Part shown: piece after piece, positions 61,701 through 64,000 of the stretch
Layout of the letters: each line of letters begins with the position of its first letter
Position numbering within the stretch: position 1 is the stretch's first letter
DNA from: Pseudomonas viciae
GTDB lineage: Bacteria > Pseudomonadota > Gammaproteobacteria > Pseudomonadales > Pseudomonadaceae
Length of the DNA stretch: 64,000 bases
Assembly (NCBI RefSeq): GCF_004786035.1
Contig: NZ_CP035088.1
Coordinates: 3,446,001 to 3,510,000, forward strand
Direction: 5' to 3'
Notes under the pieces: model-generated
What the model was told of the DNA's origin: nothing
Databases searched by the model: none
What the model saw: only the letters and a program-made list of their open reading frames with translations
Made by a program: the position numbers and the translations under genes

Positions 61701-63670
61701 GCACCGCCGATCAGCGTGTCCCGCCCGACGCCACCGTTGAGCAGGTTATTGCCGGCGTTACCGGTCAGCACGTTGTCCAGGGCGTTGCCTGTGCCATTGA
61801 GGTGGGCGATGCCGGTCAGCGTGAGGTTTTCCAGGTTGGCGCCCAGGCTCCAAGTCAAGGAGGAACGTACGGTATCGATTTCGCTGGCCAGGGTGCTGGT
61901 TTCGCTGACGAGGTCCTTGAGGTTATCGACCACATAGGTGTCGTTGCCGGCACCACCGATCAGGGTGTCGATACCCACGCCGCCGTCCAGAACGTTGGCG
62001 CCAGCGTTGCCGGTGATGCGGTTGTTCAGTGCGTTGCCGGTACCGTTGATGCTGCTACTGTCGCTGAGGGTCAGGACCTCAAGATTGCTGCCAAGGGTGT
62101 AACTGATTGACGAGATAACACTGTCGATTTCGGTGAGCGAGGCGCCTCGCTCGATGATCGTATCGCCGAGGTTGTCGACCACATAAGTGTCGTTGCCGGC
62201 GCCACCGTCAAGGGTATCCGCACCGCCCAGACCATTGAGGACGTTGGCGGCGTTGTTACCGATCAGGCTATTGTTCGAGGCGTTGCCGACAAGATTGAGG
62301 GCGGCAATGCCGAGCAGTTGGCCATCCTCGACATTGGCCGACAAGGTGTAGCTGACCGTTGTGCGTACCAGGTCGCGGCCTTGGTCGGCGAGCTCGATGA
62401 CACTGTCACCGAGGTTGTCGATCATATAGGTGTCATTGCCGACAGCACCGATCAGCGTGTCCCGTCCGACGCCGCCATTGAGCAGGTTGTCACCGGTGTT
62501 GCCGGTCAGCACGTTGCCCAGGGCGTTGCCGGTGCCATTGATATTGGCACTGCCCGTCAGCGTGAGGTTTTCCAGGTTGGCACCCAGGCTCCAGCTTACC
62601 GAGGCGCGCACGGTGTCGATTTCGCTGACCAGGGCACTGGTTTCGCTGACGACATCCATGAGGTTGTCGACGACGTAGGTATCATTGCCTGCCCCGCCGG
62701 TCATCGAGTCTATGCCGGCGCCACCATTTAGAAGGTTGCCCAGTGCATTGCCAATCAGGGTGTCGTTATTGGCCGAGCCAATTGCGTTTTCGATTTTAGC
62801 GCCGTAGGCAATCGCGAGCCCTTCATTGAAGGAAGCCCCGGTCTTGAGGTTGGTGAAGGCCTGGCCGATCTTGCTGAACTGGCCTTCATTCAGGTTGATG
62901 CGCACCGCTCCTGCCTGATTGCTTGCATCAATGGTGTCATTGCCGCCAGCGTCCCAGATCGTCTCGAACACCGATTGACCCGCCGCCCAGCTATAGGTGG
63001 TATTGCCAGTCTGCCACTGGGTGTTTGCGCCATAGAGACTCTGGATGGCAGCGATATCCAGCAGCATGGGCGTGGTCGGCTCATAGGAATACCCAGTGTT
63101 GTAACTCATGAGCGTGTAGCGCACGTCATCAAACTGAGCGGAAAGCACCGTGGGGTTTGACAGGACTTTGGAGAACGGATGCTTGAGGCCCAACGCATGG
63201 CCGATCTCATGCATGAAAACCAGGTAGTCGTAGGAACCCTTGTCGGGTGTCGGATCGTTCGTGACTGGCCCCAGCCAGACGTCACCAGCGCTGGGAGTGT
63301 TACCGGGAAGATAGGCCCAGGCAGCAGTGTTGTCGTCCATCCACCAAAAGCCACCGAACCGCAAGTCACCGACATTGGTGGAGGACTCTTCGACTTGGGT
63401 GAACTTAAGATTGGCGACCGCACTCCAGGTAGCGAGTGCGCTGACAATGCCGTCTTGCTGTGCTGACGTCAGGACGTAGTCGGCCAGGTCCTCTCTTTCT
63501 TCGCTATAGCGGCGGGCGTAACTCGAATTCACAGTTATGAAGCTATACGTGAGAGACGTACCCGTGATCGCGTTGCCGGTCCAATAAGTGCCATAAAGCA
63601 AGCTGTTGACCTGCACGTTACCGGTCAACTTTGCGGACGAAACGGATGAGTAACCAGTTGGACTAGGCAT
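58790..63670 (-). CDS. Serralysin-like (M10) RTX metalloprotease with long repeat region
   Basis: A 1626-residue secreted zinc protease of the serralysin group, far longer than the usual ~480 residues. The zinc site HEIGHALGLKH (His154, Glu155, His158, His164) and Met-turn LMSYN (Met188) are intact, so the protease should be active. From about residue 240 onward it consists of RTX/hemolysin-type calcium-binding repeats (GGAGNDTYVVDNL, NGTGNALDN). No N-terminal signal peptide; the C-terminus (FEIQLVGVNTFTANDLVA) fits a type-I secretion signal. AGGA lies 8 nt before the ATG. A TolC-family gene ends just upstream on the same strand, so the full secretion apparatus is probably adjacent outside the window. 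Confidence 0.93.
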   Translation of the reverse strand: MPSPTGYSSVSSAKLTGNVQVNSLLYGTYWTGNAITGTSLTYSFITVNSSYARRYSEEREDLADYVLTSAQQDGIVSALATWSAVANLKFTQVEESSTNVGDLRFGGFWWMDDNTAAWAYLPGNTPSAGDVWLGPVTNDPTPDKGSYDYLVFMHEIGHALGLKHPFSKVLSNPTVLSAQFDDVRYTLMSYNTGYSYEPTTPMLLDIAAIQSLYGANTQWQTGNTTYSWAAGQSVFETIWDAGGNDTIDASNQAGAVRINLNEGQFSKIGQAFTNLKTGASFNEGLAIAYGAKIENAIGSANNDTLIGNALGNLLNGGAGIDSMTGGAGNDTYVVDNLMDVVSETSALVSEIDTVRASVSWSLGANLENLTLTGSANINGTGNALGNVLTGNTGDNLLNGGVGRDTLIGAVGNDTYMIDNLGDSVIELADQGRDLVRTTVSYTLSANVEDGQLLGIAALNLVGNASNNSLIGNNAANVLNGLGGADTLDGGAGNDTYVVDNLGDTIIERGASLTEIDSVISSISYTLGSNLEVLTLSDSSSINGTGNALNNRITGNAGANVLDGGVGIDTLIGGAGNDTYVVDNLKDLVSETSTLASEIDTVRSSLTWSLGANLENLTLTGIAHLNGTGNALDNVLTGNAGNNLLNGGVGRDTLIGGAGDDIYMLDNVGDSVIELANEGRDLVRTTVSHTLSANVEDGQLLSVAALSLVGNALDNSLIGNAGANVLNGLDGADTLDGGAGIDTLIGGTGNDTYIVDNLKDVVSETSTLVSEIDTVRSSVNWSLSANLENLTLTGAAQLNGTGNALDNVLTGNAGNNVLNGGAGSDQLDGGAGNDTYVVDNLGDTIIERGASLTEIDSVISSISYTLGSNLEVLTLSDSSSINGTGNALNNRITGNAGANVLDGGVGIDTLIGGAGNDTYVVDNLKDLVSETSTLASEIDTVRASVTWSLGANLENLTLTGIAHLNGTGNALNNVLTGNAGNNLLNGGVGRDTLIGGAGDDIYMLDNLGDSVVELANEGRDLVRTTVSHTLSANVEDGQLLSVAALSLVGNALDNSLIGNAGANVLNGLDGADTLDGGAGIDTLIGGTGNDTYIVDNLKDVVSETSTLVSEIDNVRSSVSWSLGANLENLTLTGTAHLNGTGNALDNVLTGNAGNNVLNGGAGSDQLDGGAGNDTYVVDNLGDTIIERGASLTEIDSVISSISYTLGSNLEVLTLSDSGSINGTGNALNNRITGNAGANVLDGGVGIDTLIGGAGNDTYVVDNLKDLVSETSTLASEIDTVRASVTWSLGANLENLTLTGIAHLNGTGNALNNVLTGNAGNNLLNGGVGRDTLIGGAGDDIYMLDNLGDSVVELANEGRDLVRTTVSHTLSANVEDGQLLSVAALSLVGNASDNSLIGNAGANVLNGLDGADTLDGGAGIDTLIGGTGNDTYIVDNLKDIVSETNTLASEIDTVRSSVSWSLGANLENLTLTGAAHLNGAGNGLDNVLIGNAGNNVLTGGAGNDQLNGGAGNDSLNGGMGTDTMTGGDGADRFVFSFLNELGLGIARDTIFDFSRLQGDKVDLSKLDANAPTLLFEKFTFIDSNDFTGAGQLRFVDQVLSGNINGDLGADFEIQLVGVNTFTANDLVA
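59190..62212 (-). repeat. Three near-identical 1017-bp tandem units in the RTX gene
   Basis: Units at 59190-60206, 60207-61223 and 61224-62212 align at exactly 1017 bp (339 codons), with only scattered substitutions. For instance, 59387 onward equals 60404 and 61421 onward with few mismatches. Each unit encodes several RTX blocks in the same order. Period divisible by three keeps the frame under gain or loss of a unit. The near identity implies recent duplication or ongoing gene conversion. Confidence 0.9.
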
Positions 63671-63781
63671 ACGAGCTTCCTGTGAACTATCTACGGCCCT
63701 TCCTGGATGCGACCGCTACAAAAAACGTTATTTTGCATGAGAAACAGTGGCATTGATATCACTTGGCCACCTATTTAACCA

Positions 63782-64000
63782 TTAGTCCGATGTCGACGGC
63801 GCAACCAACCATTCGTTAGCCTTGCGAATATCCCCATCGGCCAATCTTCCGCTCCAGCGATGCAGCACCAGCAAACTGGTCACGAACCGGTATTGGGACT
63901 GATAGAAATCACGCCGTGCGCGAAACGCTTCCTTGATGCTGTCCAGGACATCGACGGCATTCTTGACCCCGTACGCAAAGGCTTTCTCCGTGGCTATCCG
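63782..64000 (-). CDS. TolC-family outer-membrane protein, C-terminal end (partial)
   Basis: The minus-strand frame closing with TAA at 63784-63782 is open to the window edge (72 codons). It reads EKAFAYGVKNAVDVLDSIKE, then DFYQSQYRFVTSLLVLHRWSG, ending NEWLVAPSTSD. This is the typical C-terminal helical barrel and tail of TolC-like type-I secretion outer-membrane proteins. The RTX protease gene starts 111 bp downstream, so the two belong to one export locus. The 5' part lies outside the window. Confidence 0.88.
   Translation of the reverse strand, partial: RIATEKAFAYGVKNAVDVLDSIKEAFRARRDFYQSQYRFVTSLLVLHRWSGRLADGDIRKANEWLVAPSTSD

Noticed and set aside
59190..62212. Could the regular repeats be a CRISPR array?
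   Set aside because: Units are 1017 bp, fully coding and without short repeat-spacer structure.

Overview
The window looks like a piece of a fluorescent-group Pseudomonas chromosome. This rests on the extended signal peptide of the giant adhesin, an OprD-type porin remnant, a large RTX serralysin beside a TolC-type gene, a LamB/ScrY-type sugar locus, GC-rich coding sequence and dense AraC/LacI/IclR/HxlR regulation. No rRNA, tRNA, CRISPR array, transposase or integrase was seen.

Layout. (1) 1-12570, minus: a 4147-residue filamentous-haemagglutinin/CdiA-type exoprotein ending in a Hint domain and a polymorphic toxin tip, overlapped by 4 nt by the start of a probable immunity gene cut by the window edge. 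No TpsB gene is adjacent. (2) 13213-23192: a complete aldoxime-nitrile-amide pathway: AraC regulator, haem aldoxime dehydratase, outer-membrane protein, truncated haemoglobin, amidase, cobalt-type nitrile hydratase alpha and beta, P14K-type activator, CbiM-like cobalt permease and a PAS-MCP. The block is flanked by two imperfect 67-bp direct repeats (12983-13049 and 23258-23324), so it may be a transferred module. (3) 23533-29234: old-yellow-enzyme oxidoreductase with a divergent HxlR regulator, an AraC regulator, a Tat-exported aldo/keto reductase and a membrane protein, with two gene remnants (OprD 3' end, NmrA-like 3' end). (4) 29235-36401: an amine or amino-acid catabolic block: APC permease, IclR and AraC regulators, class-III aminotransferase, aldehyde dehydrogenase, cytochrome b561. 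(5) 36501-47311: an outer-membrane barrel divergent from a tightly packed 12-gene set: DUF6152-like protein, secreted protein, alpha/beta-hydrolase-like protein, two related DUF6644-like membrane proteins, a DUF6162-like protein, a Zn/Mn-type ABC transporter with one canonical and one ligand-less binding protein, a small periplasmic protein and a DUF4198 protein. This is the best candidate for an undescribed system, probably for metal acquisition or handling at the envelope. (6) 47380-50112: AcuI/YhdH-type reductase, tautomerase-like protein and GlxA-type regulator. (7) 50150-58720: a sucrose locus (ScrY-like porin, ABC importer, GH32 hydrolase, LacI repressor) with a perfect 12-bp palindromic operator in the divergent region. 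(8) 58790-64000: a 1626-residue serralysin-like RTX protein containing three near-identical 1017-bp tandem units, preceded by the 3' end of a TolC-family gene.

How the parts work together: region 2 should convert aldoxime to nitrile (Oxd), nitrile to amide (nitrile hydratase) and amide to acid (amidase), with cobalt supplied by the CbiM-like permease and inserted with the activator's help. Region 7 should import sucrose through the porin and ABC system and cleave it in the cytoplasm. Start codons were chosen by ribosome-binding-site spacing and family length. Function calls come from reading motifs, not from database searches.
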